Of a stretch of DNA of 51,953 nucleotides, positions 16,504 through 22,918 are shown one piece after another (the stretch's first letter is position 1; each line of letters starts with the position of its first letter). The DNA is from a virus, in the IMG/VR virus record IMGVR_UViG_3300036670_000017, positions 1 through 51,953 of that record. The stretch is one strand, 5' to 3'. The translations under genes were made by a program, and so were the position numbers. The notes under the pieces were generated by a model. The model ran no database searches. It worked only from the letters and a program-made list of their open reading frames with translations, and was not told the DNA's origin.

Positions 16504-16594
16504 AACTACTGTCATGCTGCGCAGGCACTAACTACTGTCATGGTTGGGACGCATGAACTACTGTCATGGTTGGGACGCATGAACTACTGTCATG
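16504..16594 (+). repeat. Iteron array, four copies of AACTACTGTCATG at exact 26-bp period
   Basis: The 13-mer starts at 16504, 16530, 16556 and 16582, exactly 26 bases apart. Between the second, third and fourth copies the spacer is also identical (GTTGGGACGCATG), so the repeat unit is 26 bp there. The next element, the 16-bp palindrome, starts 25 bases after the last copy. Same-face spacing of about 2.5 helical turns and the adjacent AT-rich DNA resemble iteron origins. Confidence 0.9.
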
Positions 16595-16606
16595 GTGTCG
16601 AGGCAC

Positions 16607-16622
16607 TAATCCCACGGGATTA
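16607..16622. promoter_or_regulatory. 16-bp palindrome, copy 2 (AC centre)
   Basis: TAATCCCACGGGATTA directly after the iteron array, in DNA with no coding gene. This shows that the element is not simply a by-product of stop codons. Confidence 0.85.
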
Positions 16623-17162
16623 CGCAGCCCACTTGATGCATGAGGCCACGTCGAAAACAAGTTCGATACATGAGCCCGATGCATGCGCTGGATACTCCCC
16701 CCAGTATGCGAAAGCGGCAGTGAGAAGCGTGCAAGAAAAATTTAGACGGGAAAAAAAATAGACAGCGTAACCCGCATGAAACCTAGGTTCTTGTTTTCTG
16801 TCTATGGATTTTCAGCAACTATTTTCCGAAAACGTGCACTGACCAACATACCCACAACTTATAAAACTGTCTAATCCTTTAAAATCAACGATGTATCGGG
16901 GGTGGGGGGTATGCAAAAAGCAACTGACTCTTATATATATATTTTTAATAGTTAAATAGATAGATAGATGGCTATTTTAGAACTCGGATTTCTCAAAATC
17001 CCCCAATCTCAAAATAGTTCAGACCCCAGATTTCCGAACTTCTCTCTTCTCCAAAAAACAATCTATTTGTCTATTCCTAGCAAAATCAACGGTCTATTTT
17101 TTCAATTCTGTCTATTTTGCCGCCAGCCCCGCTACCAAGCCATCTATCCACCCTCACTCGAC
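16623..17162. other. AT-rich gene-free region, candidate replication origin
   Basis: About 540 bases without a convincing gene. It contains an AT tract with TATATATATA (near 16932), TAGATAGATAGATGG, several short TGTCTAT repeats (near 16798, 17068 and 17108), two AAAATCAACG repeats (about 16880 and 17081) and two TCTCAAAAT repeats (about 16991 and 17007). It adjoins the 26-bp iteron array. An iteron array plus an easily melted AT-rich stretch is the classic arrangement of a replication origin, so this is the best origin candidate in the genome. I see no perfect DnaA box. Confidence 0.6.
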
Positions 17163-17191
17163 TTGACACGTGGCCAATATAATGCTACAAT
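17163..17191 (+). promoter_or_regulatory. Sigma70 promoter for the second early operon
   Basis: A perfect TTGACA (17163-17168), a 17-base spacer and TACAAT (17186-17191). The 16-bp palindrome begins at 17244, with exactly 52 bases between it and the -10 box. The same distance is found at the 19941 promoter. It would transcribe the genes from 17303 onwards. Confidence 0.85.
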
Positions 17192-17243
17192 GTACTCATA
17201 CATCGAGAAACCCTTAGCGGCCACCTCGGTGTGTGCAGGTGCT

Positions 17244-17259
17244 TAATCCCACGGGATTA
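17244..17259. promoter_or_regulatory. 16-bp palindrome, copy 3 (AC centre), downstream of promoter
   Basis: TAATCCCACGGGATTA in the 5' leader of the second early operon, about 45 bases after the expected start of RNA. It is followed by two overlapping copies of ACTTGTTCACT (17271-17281 and 17279-17289) and the ribosome site of the 17303 gene. Confidence 0.85.
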
Positions 17260-17302
17260 ACTGCCTACTAACTTGTTCACTTGTTCACTTAGGAAAATCA
17301 CT

Positions 17303-17929
17303 ATGACTATAGCAAACCACGCTGTTGCGCAGGGCTTCGTTCGCGGTCGCACCGCCAAAGGCTCTAACTTCAAGAGCGTAATCGCCAGCTCCACGGCCTC
17401 GCTTTCCAGCAGCGCATACGACACGTTCGAGGCGTGCCGCACCATATACAGCTACAGCACCGCAATTGCGCACATTGTGCTAAACAAAGTGTCAGACTGC
17501 ACCGAGCTGTGGCTAAGCCCCGAGGACTACAGCATGACAACACGCCAACACAAAGCGCACATCAGGTCTGCGTGGCGCGAGCTGTGCCACAAGCAAGGGC
17601 GAGACCCTGCAAACTACTTGTACCCCACACTTAACCGCAACCGCCCGCTCGACCTGATACCACCAGCTATAAAGCTACAGGGCGTGAACCACCCGCGCAT
17701 CAGGGAGAACACACGGCGTTGTGTCGTGAAGTCGTACCTGCACACCCTTAACGAGAACATAACCATAGCGACGCGAGACCTGCCCGAAGATAAGTGGGGC
17801 ACACCTGCCCGCGCGCAGTGGGGCAATGCCGTGGAGCTACGCACCAGTCTTATGAGCTGGCTCGAGTTGCCAGTGGACGATATGCGCGCTACCGTGACGG
17901 GGTATCTGGCACTTGAGGCCACGGCCTAA
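17303..17929 (+). CDS. Early phage protein with YS-TTxxH motif (DUF8033-like)
   Basis: A 208-residue protein, start chosen at the ATG following AGGAAAA; an upstream in-frame TTG lies within the leader repeats and is unlikely. Residues about 47-92 contain TIYSYSTAIAH and then EDYSMTTRQHKAHIR, a pattern seen in many small phage proteins grouped around DUF8033, whose function is unknown. The rest is helical and basic, with an arginine-rich centre. It is the first gene behind the 17163 promoter. Its stop codon is the first three bases of a 16-bp palindrome. Confidence 0.65.
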   Translation: MTIANHAVAQGFVRGRTAKGSNFKSVIASSTASLSSSAYDTFEACRTIYSYSTAIAHIVLNKVSDCTELWLSPEDYSMTTRQHKAHIRSAWRELCHKQGRDPANYLYPTLNRNRPLDLIPPAIKLQGVNHPRIRENTRRCVVKSYLHTLNENITIATRDLPEDKWGTPARAQWGNAVELRTSLMSWLELPVDDMRATVTGYLALEATA

Positions 17930-17942
17930 TCCCGTGGGATTA
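17927..17942. promoter_or_regulatory. 16-bp palindrome, copy 4 (GT centre), overlapping a stop codon
   Basis: TAATCCCGTGGGATTA. The first TAA is the stop codon of the 17303 gene. It is the only copy with GT in the middle, which is the same site read from the other strand. Confidence 0.85.
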
Positions 17943-17968
17943 ACCACACAACACACTGGAGAGATGAC

Positions 17969-18106
17969 ATGACACAGCACAAACTAACAACACGCCAAGA
18001 CCAGCAAGACAGCGACAACAAGCTGTTCGCACTGCTGACCTACGTCGTACTAATAGTATCCGGCGTTGTTGCGCTGGCAACATACTTCGACGTGTTAACC
18101 AAATAA
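17969..18106 (+). CDS. Small single-pass membrane protein
   Basis: A 45-residue protein beginning MTQHKLTTRQDQQDSDNK, with a polar N-terminus and one transmembrane helix (about residues 19-38, rich in Leu, Val and Ala). A GGAGAG ribosome site lies 6 bases upstream. It starts 26 bases after the palindrome, and the AAGGAG for the next gene follows its stop. Early phage membrane miniproteins of this type often alter host functions, but nothing specific can be assigned. Confidence 0.65.
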   Translation: MTQHKLTTRQDQQDSDNKLFALLTYVVLIVSGVVALATYFDVLTK

Positions 18107-18117
18107 GGAGAAACGAC

Positions 18118-18297
18118 ATGACACAAGTAGTAGTTAGCAAAGAACTATTGGAGCGGGTAATCAACTACCTGCAGGACGCCGAAGAAACCCACTACGAGGA
18201 GACCATAGACACCTACGGCGTTGACTCGGACGAAGTCAACTGGCACATATACGAGACCTGCCGCATCCTACGGTGCGAGATGGGAGAAATGGCATGA
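18118..18297 (+). CDS. Small acidic early protein
   Basis: A 59-residue acidic, probably helical protein (MTQVVVSKELLERVINYLQD..., then EETHYEETIDTYG), preceded by AAGGAG. It overlaps the next gene by 4 bases (ATGA). No family is recognised with certainty. The VSKELLERVINYLQDAE opening is common among tiny phage proteins of unknown role. Confidence 0.65.
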   Translation: MTQVVVSKELLERVINYLQDAEETHYEETIDTYGVDSDEVNWHIYETCRILRCEMGEMA

Positions 18298-18461
18298 AGA
18301 AGTACACAGCCACGCTTGTCGTTACACACAAGCAAAACGTAGAAGTAGAAGTAGCCGACGACTGCACCCCAAAACAGTTACTCGCTCAGATAGGGGGCGA
18401 GTTCGACCTGTTCGCCTCAGAAGCAACCATAGCCATCGAAGATGTAGAGGAGTTGACATGA
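18294..18461 (+). CDS. Small early protein, unknown function
   Basis: A 55-residue protein (MKKYTATLVVTHKQNVEVEVADD...) with alternating hydrophobic residues that suggest beta strands and an acidic C-terminus. Start at the ATG that overlaps the upstream stop, with GGGAGAA as ribosome site. It overlaps the next gene by 4 bases. It is similar in style to its downstream neighbour, so both may share a small alpha/beta fold. Confidence 0.65.
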   Translation: MKKYTATLVVTHKQNVEVEVADDCTPKQLLAQIGGEFDLFASEATIAIEDVEELT

Positions 18462-18631
18462 AAACCTACGCAGTAGAACTTAAGAGAACATCGTACGTCA
18501 CGCTAACCGTAGAGGCCGACACCCATGGAGAAGCCGAAGATTTGGCATGGGAGGAACTAGAGTCAGGCGAATCCTATGGCATTTCAGACGACGCCGACTG
18601 GGAAGTAAACGCTATTGACATAACCGACTAA
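18458..18631 (+). CDS. Small acidic early protein, unknown function
   Basis: A 57-residue protein starting MKTYAVELKRTSYVTLTVEAD, followed by an acidic helix (GEAEDLAWEELESG) and an acidic end. A beta-strand pair followed by a helix is common in phage and plasmid miniproteins of unknown role. It overlaps the upstream gene (ATGA) and has GAGGAG as ribosome site. Confidence 0.65.
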   Translation: MKTYAVELKRTSYVTLTVEADTHGEAEDLAWEELESGESYGISDDADWEVNAIDITD

Positions 18632-18648
18632 CCGACGGGAGAACAAGT

Positions 18649-18864
18649 ATGACTGAGACCAACCAACGATACATAGAGGCGCAGCTCTTTGGGGCGGCCC
18701 CGCTGCCAGTGGACGAGATGAAAACCCTGCGCATCAAGCTCAGAACCGAGAAAGGCGAGACCAACTGGCTCAGCGTCAGCGCCACTGCGTACCGCGAGAT
18801 AGAGTCCAAGCTGATTCTGGACGCGCTGGCTAAAGACGGGGAGGCTAAGCATGACCGCGACTAA
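18649..18864 (+). CDS. Small early protein, unknown function
   Basis: A 71-residue soluble protein (MTETNQRYIEAQLFGAAPLP...) with a basic KTLRIKLRTEKGETNWLSVS central strand region and a C-terminal helix. A GGGAGAA ribosome site precedes it. The stop codon forms the start of a 16-bp palindrome, and the next gene begins 14 bases before this stop. Confidence 0.6.
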   Translation: MTETNQRYIEAQLFGAAPLPVDEMKTLRIKLRTEKGETNWLSVSATAYREIESKLILDALAKDGEAKHDRD

Positions 18865-19072
18865 TCCCATGGGATTACCGCAAGGCGTAGCCGAGCTAGA
18901 GCTTGCAGCGACGGCGCAAATGGCTAAGATAGCAGACACGTTAGCCCTGCTGCAGCAGGTGGACGTGAGCAGCGGCGTGGTGGAGGACTTGTGCGACATG
19001 TACGCCCACGTCGCCGTTGTCAGAGCGCGCTGTAGTTCGACACTATATATAAGGAGTAAACGAGATGTATGA
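18851..19072 (+). CDS. Small helical early protein whose start spans a palindrome
   Basis: A 73-residue, mostly helical protein. The ATG at 18851 follows a GGGGAGG site, so translation runs through the palindrome at 18862-18877, which here encodes TNPMGL. A second in-frame ATG lies in the centre of that palindrome. It overlaps both neighbours (14 and 8 bases). No function is recognised. Confidence 0.6.
   Translation: MTATNPMGLPQGVAELELAATAQMAKIADTLALLQQVDVSSGVVEDLCDMYAHVAVVRARCSSTLYIRSKRDV
18862..18877. promoter_or_regulatory. 16-bp palindrome, copy 5 (AT centre), inside overlapping genes
   Basis: TAATCCCATGGGATTA, a fully symmetric copy. Its TAA stops the 18649 gene while the whole site is read through in another frame by the 18851 gene. 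Retention of the perfect sequence inside coding DNA argues for selection on the site itself. Confidence 0.85.
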
Positions 19073-19664
19073 CGACACCATCAAAACGTACGACGTGGCA
19101 GGCGCGGACGGCTTGCAGTACCGCGTGCGCGTATCACCTGACGACGACAGGCATCCGCTAGAGGACGCAGGTGACGACGCACTACCCATCATGGACACCG
19201 ACACGGACTGGGACACAAGCGACGCAGAAGAGTTCGAGGAGCACTGCACCGAGTACGAGCCCTCACTGGAGGAGGTCGCACGCTTGCGCATGCTGGAGCC
19301 AGTCGGGCGGTGGGCACGACACGCGCCGCGTCAGTATGTCGACGTAATGCGCACAGCGCACGCACTAGAGCGCGAGGGTGTGGAGCCTGCCTACGCGCTG
19401 GAGATTGCACGGGGCATGACCAAGTGGCTACAGGGCTGGTACAACGACGACTGGCACTACGTCGGCATCACTGTGACTGCACTGGACGAGCGTGGGGACG
19501 AGACAGACGACGAGCAAAGCCTGTGCGGCATCGAGTGGGACGAGTCCGCCGACGACCACGAGAAGGACGTCGCCGAATACGTCACTGACTTAGTGTACGA
19601 GTGCAGCCACGCAAGGCGCAGGGCTGCACACCCAAACCAGATGGAACTGAACTTTTACGCCTAA
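19065..19664 (+). CDS. Acidic early protein with YVGI-SLCGIE motif
   Basis: A 199-residue, strongly acidic protein. The first 70 residues are rich in Asp and Glu. The central part is helical (RQYVDVMRTAHALEREG). The C-terminal part contains WHYVGITVTALDERG followed by SLCGIEWDE, a pair of strands seen in several unassigned phage proteins. High acidity could indicate DNA mimicry or binding to a basic partner, but that is a guess. It is preceded by AAGGAG, and its stop codon starts the next palindrome. Confidence 0.65.
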   Translation: MYDDTIKTYDVAGADGLQYRVRVSPDDDRHPLEDAGDDALPIMDTDTDWDTSDAEEFEEHCTEYEPSLEEVARLRMLEPVGRWARHAPRQYVDVMRTAHALEREGVEPAYALEIARGMTKWLQGWYNDDWHYVGITVTALDERGDETDDEQSLCGIEWDESADDHEKDVAEYVTDLVYECSHARRRAAHPNQMELNFYA

Positions 19665-19677
19665 TCCCATGGGATTA
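19662..19677. promoter_or_regulatory. 16-bp palindrome, copy 6 (AT centre), overlapping a stop codon
   Basis: TAATCCCATGGGATTA. TAA terminates the 19065 gene, and the ribosome site (AGGAG) of the next gene lies 6 bases after the palindrome. Confidence 0.85.
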
Positions 19678-19695
19678 ACACACAGGAGAAACAAC

Positions 19696-19929
19696 ATGCT
19701 TCCAGCAGAACACAACCGCCGTACGCCCTACAACACAGGCAAAGTCCTGATTGGGCGCGACTACACCCCCGTAACGCGCCCAGCGCCAGCGTCTCAGGAT
19801 ATGGAGAACCTGCAGCTCGCACTGCTAAACAAGCCTAAGCTGCGCACCATAGAGCGCATCGCCTTGGGATTACTGTCATGCCTCGCGCTGGTCGTGCTCG
19901 CGCTCGACTTGTTCGTGTGGCGGCCATAA
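19696..19929 (+). CDS. Small C-terminally anchored membrane protein
   Basis: A 77-residue protein with a polar, Pro/Arg-rich N-terminal 45 residues and one C-terminal transmembrane helix (about residues 53-74). The start was placed at the ATG after AGGAG. It is the last gene before the promoter at 19941. Its function is unknown; a tail-anchored early membrane protein could act at the host inner membrane. Confidence 0.6.
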   Translation: MLPAEHNRRTPYNTGKVLIGRDYTPVTRPAPASQDMENLQLALLNKPKLRTIERIALGLLSCLALVVLALDLFVWRP

Positions 19930-19940
19930 TAGCCAAGAGC

Positions 19941-19969
19941 TTGACAGTGTAAGCCATTTAGGTTATAAT
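19941..19969 (+). promoter_or_regulatory. Consensus sigma70 promoter for the third early operon
   Basis: Perfect TTGACA (19941-19946), a 17-base spacer and perfect TATAAT (19964-19969). This is the strongest promoter seen in the window. A GTAGCG/CGCTAC inverted repeat lies in the leader, and the 16-bp palindrome starts 52 bases after the -10 box. It would drive the 20055 gene and the ATPase/VWA module. Confidence 0.92.
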
Positions 19970-20021
19970 AATACCTGTAGCGACACAAAACGCCGCTACG
20001 TTACTCGTTCACTTCAATACT

Positions 20022-20037
20022 TAATCCCACGGGATTA
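20022..20037. promoter_or_regulatory. 16-bp palindrome, copy 7 (AC centre), downstream of promoter
   Basis: TAATCCCACGGGATTA in the leader of the third early operon, preceded by ACTCGTTCACT (20003-20013) and followed by the AAGGAAA site of the 20055 gene. Its spacing from the -10 box is identical to that of the 17244 copy. Confidence 0.85.
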
Positions 20038-20054
20038 GCAACCAAGGAAATCAT

Positions 20055-20936
20055 ATGTCTATCAAAGACCACGCATTGCTTGTGTCACTCACTGTGTCCA
20101 AGCCTCAGATGACTGCCAAAGACGGCAAGGCGACTCGCGACGCAGAAAACGCCAACAACGCCTCAGGCGCTGGGCACTACCGCAAAGACTTGTACCCCAA
20201 GACGCTAGTTGCACCCATCATGGCTGTAGAGTCCGCAACCCGCGCCTACATCGACAGCCAGACCTACATGTGGGTTCGCGGCGAGTACTTACTGCCGACC
20301 ACGCGCTTTATGGTGTTCGCAGAGCGCATCGGCAAGTTCGAGGTCGAGTTTAGCCAAGCCGTCACAGCGTTTCTTAACAACTGGGCGCAGGTGATGCAGA
20401 TGGCACAGAGTCACCAAGGTGACTTGTTCGACGCCTCAGCGTACCCCGACCTTGAAGACCTCAAGAGCGACTTCCGCTTCCGTGTGCACTACCGCCCAGT
20501 CACTGACCAGCACGACTTCCGTGTCGAGTTGCAAGAGGCTGAGCTTGACTTGCTGCGTACGCAGGTCGAGGCGGCCACCAAAGACAGCATGGAGTCCATG
20601 TTGCGCCATCCGCTCGAGCGACTGCGCGACGTAGTAACCCGTCTAAACGAGGTCGCCAAGAAGCAAGACCGCACTGTTGTCAACAAACGCACGGGCGTCG
20701 CTGACATCAAGGCGCCGATATTTCGTGACTCGGTGGTCGACAACATCGTAGAGGAGATTGGGTTGTTGCACGACTTCGCGGCCATTCTGCCAGACAACAT
20801 ACTGGCCATGGCTCAAGATGTCGCGGCTGCGACACCAAACGCAAACCATTTACGTGATGACCCCACCGCGCGCACTGCTGTCGGCATCAAGACTGACGCG
20901 TTGCTCGAATCCATTAACAGCATGCTGGAGAACTAA
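20055..20936 (+). CDS. DUF3150-like protein of the ATPase/VWA module
   Basis: A 293-residue soluble protein starting MSIKDHALLVSLTVSKPQ. The body is mostly helical, with a coiled-coil-prone region at about residues 150-205. It resembles the DUF3150-type proteins that precede MoxR-like ATPase and VWA genes in phages and plasmids, and here the same three genes occur in this order (20055, 21618, 22919). It is probably a partner or substrate of that ATPase system. It is the first gene behind the strongest promoter, so it should be abundant. The resemblance is by pattern and context. Confidence 0.6.
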   Translation: MSIKDHALLVSLTVSKPQMTAKDGKATRDAENANNASGAGHYRKDLYPKTLVAPIMAVESATRAYIDSQTYMWVRGEYLLPTTRFMVFAERIGKFEVEFSQAVTAFLNNWAQVMQMAQSHQGDLFDASAYPDLEDLKSDFRFRVHYRPVTDQHDFRVELQEAELDLLRTQVEAATKDSMESMLRHPLERLRDVVTRLNEVAKKQDRTVVNKRTGVADIKAPIFRDSVVDNIVEEIGLLHDFAAILPDNILAMAQDVAAATPNANHLRDDPTARTAVGIKTDALLESINSMLEN

Positions 20937-20938
20937 CC

Positions 20939-21163
20939 ATGGCCAACACACTCGCAGTACTCAGCTTTAACTCGGTAGAGTACTTGCTCGACGCCGATGA
21001 CGCATGCGCCGCATTTGCTCTGATTAGCAAGGGCCGCCGCGTCGATTATTCGTATGGCAAAGAGGGATACGTGTACAAGGAGTCGACGCGGCATGACACT
21101 CTTACAGTCCGCATGTTTTCTGAGGTCGAGCTGGGTAAGCTAAACCTCGAAGCCCCAGAGTAA
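20939..21163 (+). CDS. Small early protein, unknown function
   Basis: A 74-residue protein (MANTLAVLSFNSVEYLLDADD...) two bases downstream of the DUF3150-like gene, so probably translated by coupling. It has a predicted beta-alpha-beta character and a Tyr-rich centre (VDYSYGKEGYVYKE). Its stop codon begins a palindrome. No family is recognised. Confidence 0.6.
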   Translation: MANTLAVLSFNSVEYLLDADDACAAFALISKGRRVDYSYGKEGYVYKESTRHDTLTVRMFSEVELGKLNLEAPE

Positions 21164-21176
21164 TCCCACGGGATTA
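21161..21176. promoter_or_regulatory. 16-bp palindrome, copy 8 (AC centre), overlapping a stop codon
   Basis: TAATCCCACGGGATTA. The following leader (ACACACCACTAACTAAGGAAC) is almost the same as that after the next copy at 21562, showing that the whole palindrome-leader unit has been duplicated. Confidence 0.85.
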
Positions 21177-21201
21177 ACACACCACTAACTAAGGAACTAC
21201 C

Positions 21202-21564
21202 ATGTCAATTATCGGAACCACTGTGTCACTTAAAAAAGCAACCATTAAAAAGTACGCCCGACACCTCGCCGCGCTAGGCTGCACGTTCAAGGTCATCGAA
21301 GATGATGGCACTGAGCACGGCACACTCGTCGCGACTGCGCCAACCAAAGGTCGCGCCGATGTTATCGGTCGCATTGACTACAAGACAGCCCTCGCTAAAC
21401 TAGCAGTGGGCGAGCTTATAGAGCTACCCATACCGGAAGGCCTCACAGGCGTAACGGTGCAGTCGACAGTCTCAGCGTGCGCAAACGCCATGTACGGCGC
21501 TGGCGCAATCACGTCGTCCGTAAACAGAAAGACAAACCGCCTCGAAGTGCTACGCCTTCAGTAA
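21202..21564 (+). CDS. Early protein of unknown function between DUF3150-like and ATPase genes
   Basis: A 120-residue basic protein. The N-terminal half (TIKKYARHLAALGCTFKVIEDDG) looks alpha/beta; the C-terminal half has a GVTVQSTVSACANAMYGAG segment and ends LEVLRLQ, a pattern present in several unassigned phage proteins. It is preceded by AAGGAAC and ends in a palindrome. A nucleic-acid-binding role would fit the charge but is not shown. Confidence 0.6.
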   Translation: MSIIGTTVSLKKATIKKYARHLAALGCTFKVIEDDGTEHGTLVATAPTKGRADVIGRIDYKTALAKLAVGELIELPIPEGLTGVTVQSTVSACANAMYGAGAITSSVNRKTNRLEVLRLQ

Positions 21565-21577
21565 TCCCACGGGATTA
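21562..21577. promoter_or_regulatory. 16-bp palindrome, copy 9 (AC centre), overlapping a stop codon
   Basis: TAATCCCACGGGATTA, followed by a leader matching that after copy 8 but carrying an inserted ACTTGTTCACT (21593-21603) before the ribosome site of the ATPase gene. Confidence 0.85.
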
Positions 21578-21617
21578 ACACACCACTAACTAACTTGTTC
21601 ACTACTAAGGAATCATC

Positions 21618-22625
21618 ATGCGTATCAAAAACATCACCCCAGTATTAGCCAAGCGCTACCTCAACGACAGCGTGCGTGCCCGCACAGTGTTCTTGCGTGG
21701 CCCATCAGGCATCGGCAAATCACAGGTCGTCTTTCAAGCCAGCGACTTGCTCCGCGAGCACGTCAAAGACTGGCAGGGCGTCGTCGACTTGCGCCTTGCG
21801 CAGATGGAGCCCACCGACTTGCGCGGCGTGCCATACATCGAGAAAGGTCGCACTGTGTGGGGTCGTCCAGACTTCCTGCCCCAGACCGGCGCCGGTATTT
21901 TGTTCTTAGACGAGCTTACATCAGCCCCGCCGTCAGTACAGGCAGCTGCGTACCAGCTGTGCCTGACGCCAGAAGACTTCGGCATCCCATCGACGTGGAT
22001 GGTGGTAGCCGCAGGTAACCGCAAGACAGACCGAGGCGTGACGTTTAACCTAGCTGCGCCACTGCAGAACCGCATGTGTGATGTCGAGGTGTCCACATCG
22101 CTCGACGACTTCACAGACCACGCCATCACCAAGGGTGTGCGTCCAGAGGTGCTGTCGTTCTTGCGTGACCGCCCCGACTTGCTGCACAAGTTTGAGCCTG
22201 CTGGTGAGATTCGTGCGTTCCCTAGCCCACGCTCGTGGTTTGCTGTATCCGACTTGCTGGCTTGTGACATGCCCAGCGCCGAGCGGCTGGAGCAGGTGTG
22301 CGGTGACATTGGCGAGGAAGCTGGCAAAGTGTTCGAGACGCACTTGCGAGTGTGGGAGACCATGCCACGCATAGACGACATACTGGCAGGCAAAGACTTG
22401 CCAGTCCCCAAGGAGCTAAACGTGCGGTACTGTGTCGCTATGGGCTTGGCCGCACGCATTGATTCTAAGAACTTTGACAACGCGTGGAAGTTCTTATCTC
22501 AGATGCCCGGCGACATTCAGACGCTAGTCATGCGACTGGCTTACAAGCGAGACCGAAAAATCGCAGTGAGCCCAGCGTTCGCGAAGTGGTGCACGGCTAA
22601 CGCCGATGCGTTCCGACGTGATTAA
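21618..22625 (+). CDS. MoxR-like AAA+ ATPase
   Basis: A 335-residue AAA+ ATPase. Walker A GPSGIGKS is at residues 28-35 and Walker B ILFLDEL at 94-100. A sensor-type MVVAAGN motif follows, then the helical lid region. Enzymes of the MoxR/RavA group use ATP to remodel partners and pair with VWA proteins to insert metals or activate complexes. A VWA protein is encoded two genes downstream, so they probably form such a pair. The ATG has an AAGGAA site. The exact substrate in the infected cell is unknown. Confidence 0.88.
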   Translation: MRIKNITPVLAKRYLNDSVRARTVFLRGPSGIGKSQVVFQASDLLREHVKDWQGVVDLRLAQMEPTDLRGVPYIEKGRTVWGRPDFLPQTGAGILFLDELTSAPPSVQAAAYQLCLTPEDFGIPSTWMVVAAGNRKTDRGVTFNLAAPLQNRMCDVEVSTSLDDFTDHAITKGVRPEVLSFLRDRPDLLHKFEPAGEIRAFPSPRSWFAVSDLLACDMPSAERLEQVCGDIGEEAGKVFETHLRVWETMPRIDDILAGKDLPVPKELNVRYCVAMGLAARIDSKNFDNAWKFLSQMPGDIQTLVMRLAYKRDRKIAVSPAFAKWCTANADAFRRD

Positions 22626-22881
22626 GGACTTGCACCCCGACTTGCGCGTGTCTAAGACGTCGAGCGGGTACGACATACGCCGCGTAGTGAAGCAACACAC
22701 CACAGCCAACCAGCTGTGGATGACAAACTTTGCAACAGTGCGGTACGGGCGCAGCGCTATGCACGACAGCGGGTCGGGGTGGGTACTTAGTGTCGGTGTG
22801 TTCGACGACATTACTATGCACGACACGCTTGACGCGGCGCTGCTGCACGCAGTTGCGCTATATAATTTACAGCACGGCTAA
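22606..22881 (+). CDS. Small protein between ATPase and VWA genes
   Basis: A 91-residue protein whose start overlaps the ATPase gene by 20 bases. It appears alpha/beta, with strands around WLMTNFATVRYG-like and WVLSVGVFDD stretches and a C-terminal helix. No ribosome site is strong, so it probably depends on coupling to the ATPase. Its stop begins a palindrome. The function is unknown. Confidence 0.55.
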   Translation: MRSDVIKDLHPDLRVSKTSSGYDIRRVVKQHTTANQLWMTNFATVRYGRSAMHDSGSGWVLSVGVFDDITMHDTLDAALLHAVALYNLQHG

Positions 22882-22894
22882 TCCCACGGGATTA
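22879..22894. promoter_or_regulatory. 16-bp palindrome, copy 10 (AC centre), overlapping a stop codon
   Basis: TAATCCCACGGGATTA. It is followed by ACTTGTTTACT (22898-22908) and the GGAG site of the VWA gene. A TATAAT at 22861-22866 lies just upstream but lacks a -35 box at a proper distance. Confidence 0.85.
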
Positions 22895-22918
22895 GCAACT
22901 TGTTTACTGGAGAATACG

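Noticed and set aside
16540-16761. Open frame of 73 codons through the iteron array
   Set aside because: It consists of the repeat units and palindrome read as codons, has no ribosome site and no protein-like pattern.
16968-17246. Open frame of 92 codons across the AT-rich region
   Set aside because: It covers the promoter and AT-rich repeats and has no ribosome site or plausible composition.
18221-18457. Upstream extension of the 57-residue gene to 136 codons
   Set aside because: The added part overlaps two genes with good starts, and the internal ATG at 18458 has its own GAGGAG site and ATGA overlap.
19867-19876. Half palindrome GGGATTA joined to ACTGTCATG in the membrane-protein gene
   Set aside because: It is only a half-site plus a partial iteron within a coding helix, and can be chance.
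22861-22866. Perfect TATAAT before the VWA gene
   Set aside because: No -35 box lies at a usable distance (nearest TTGACG is 26 bases away), and it falls inside a coding end.
22730-22918. Upstream extension of the VWA protein to 450 residues
   Set aside because: The extension runs through another gene and through the palindrome and leader. The ATG at 22919 has a proper GGAG site.
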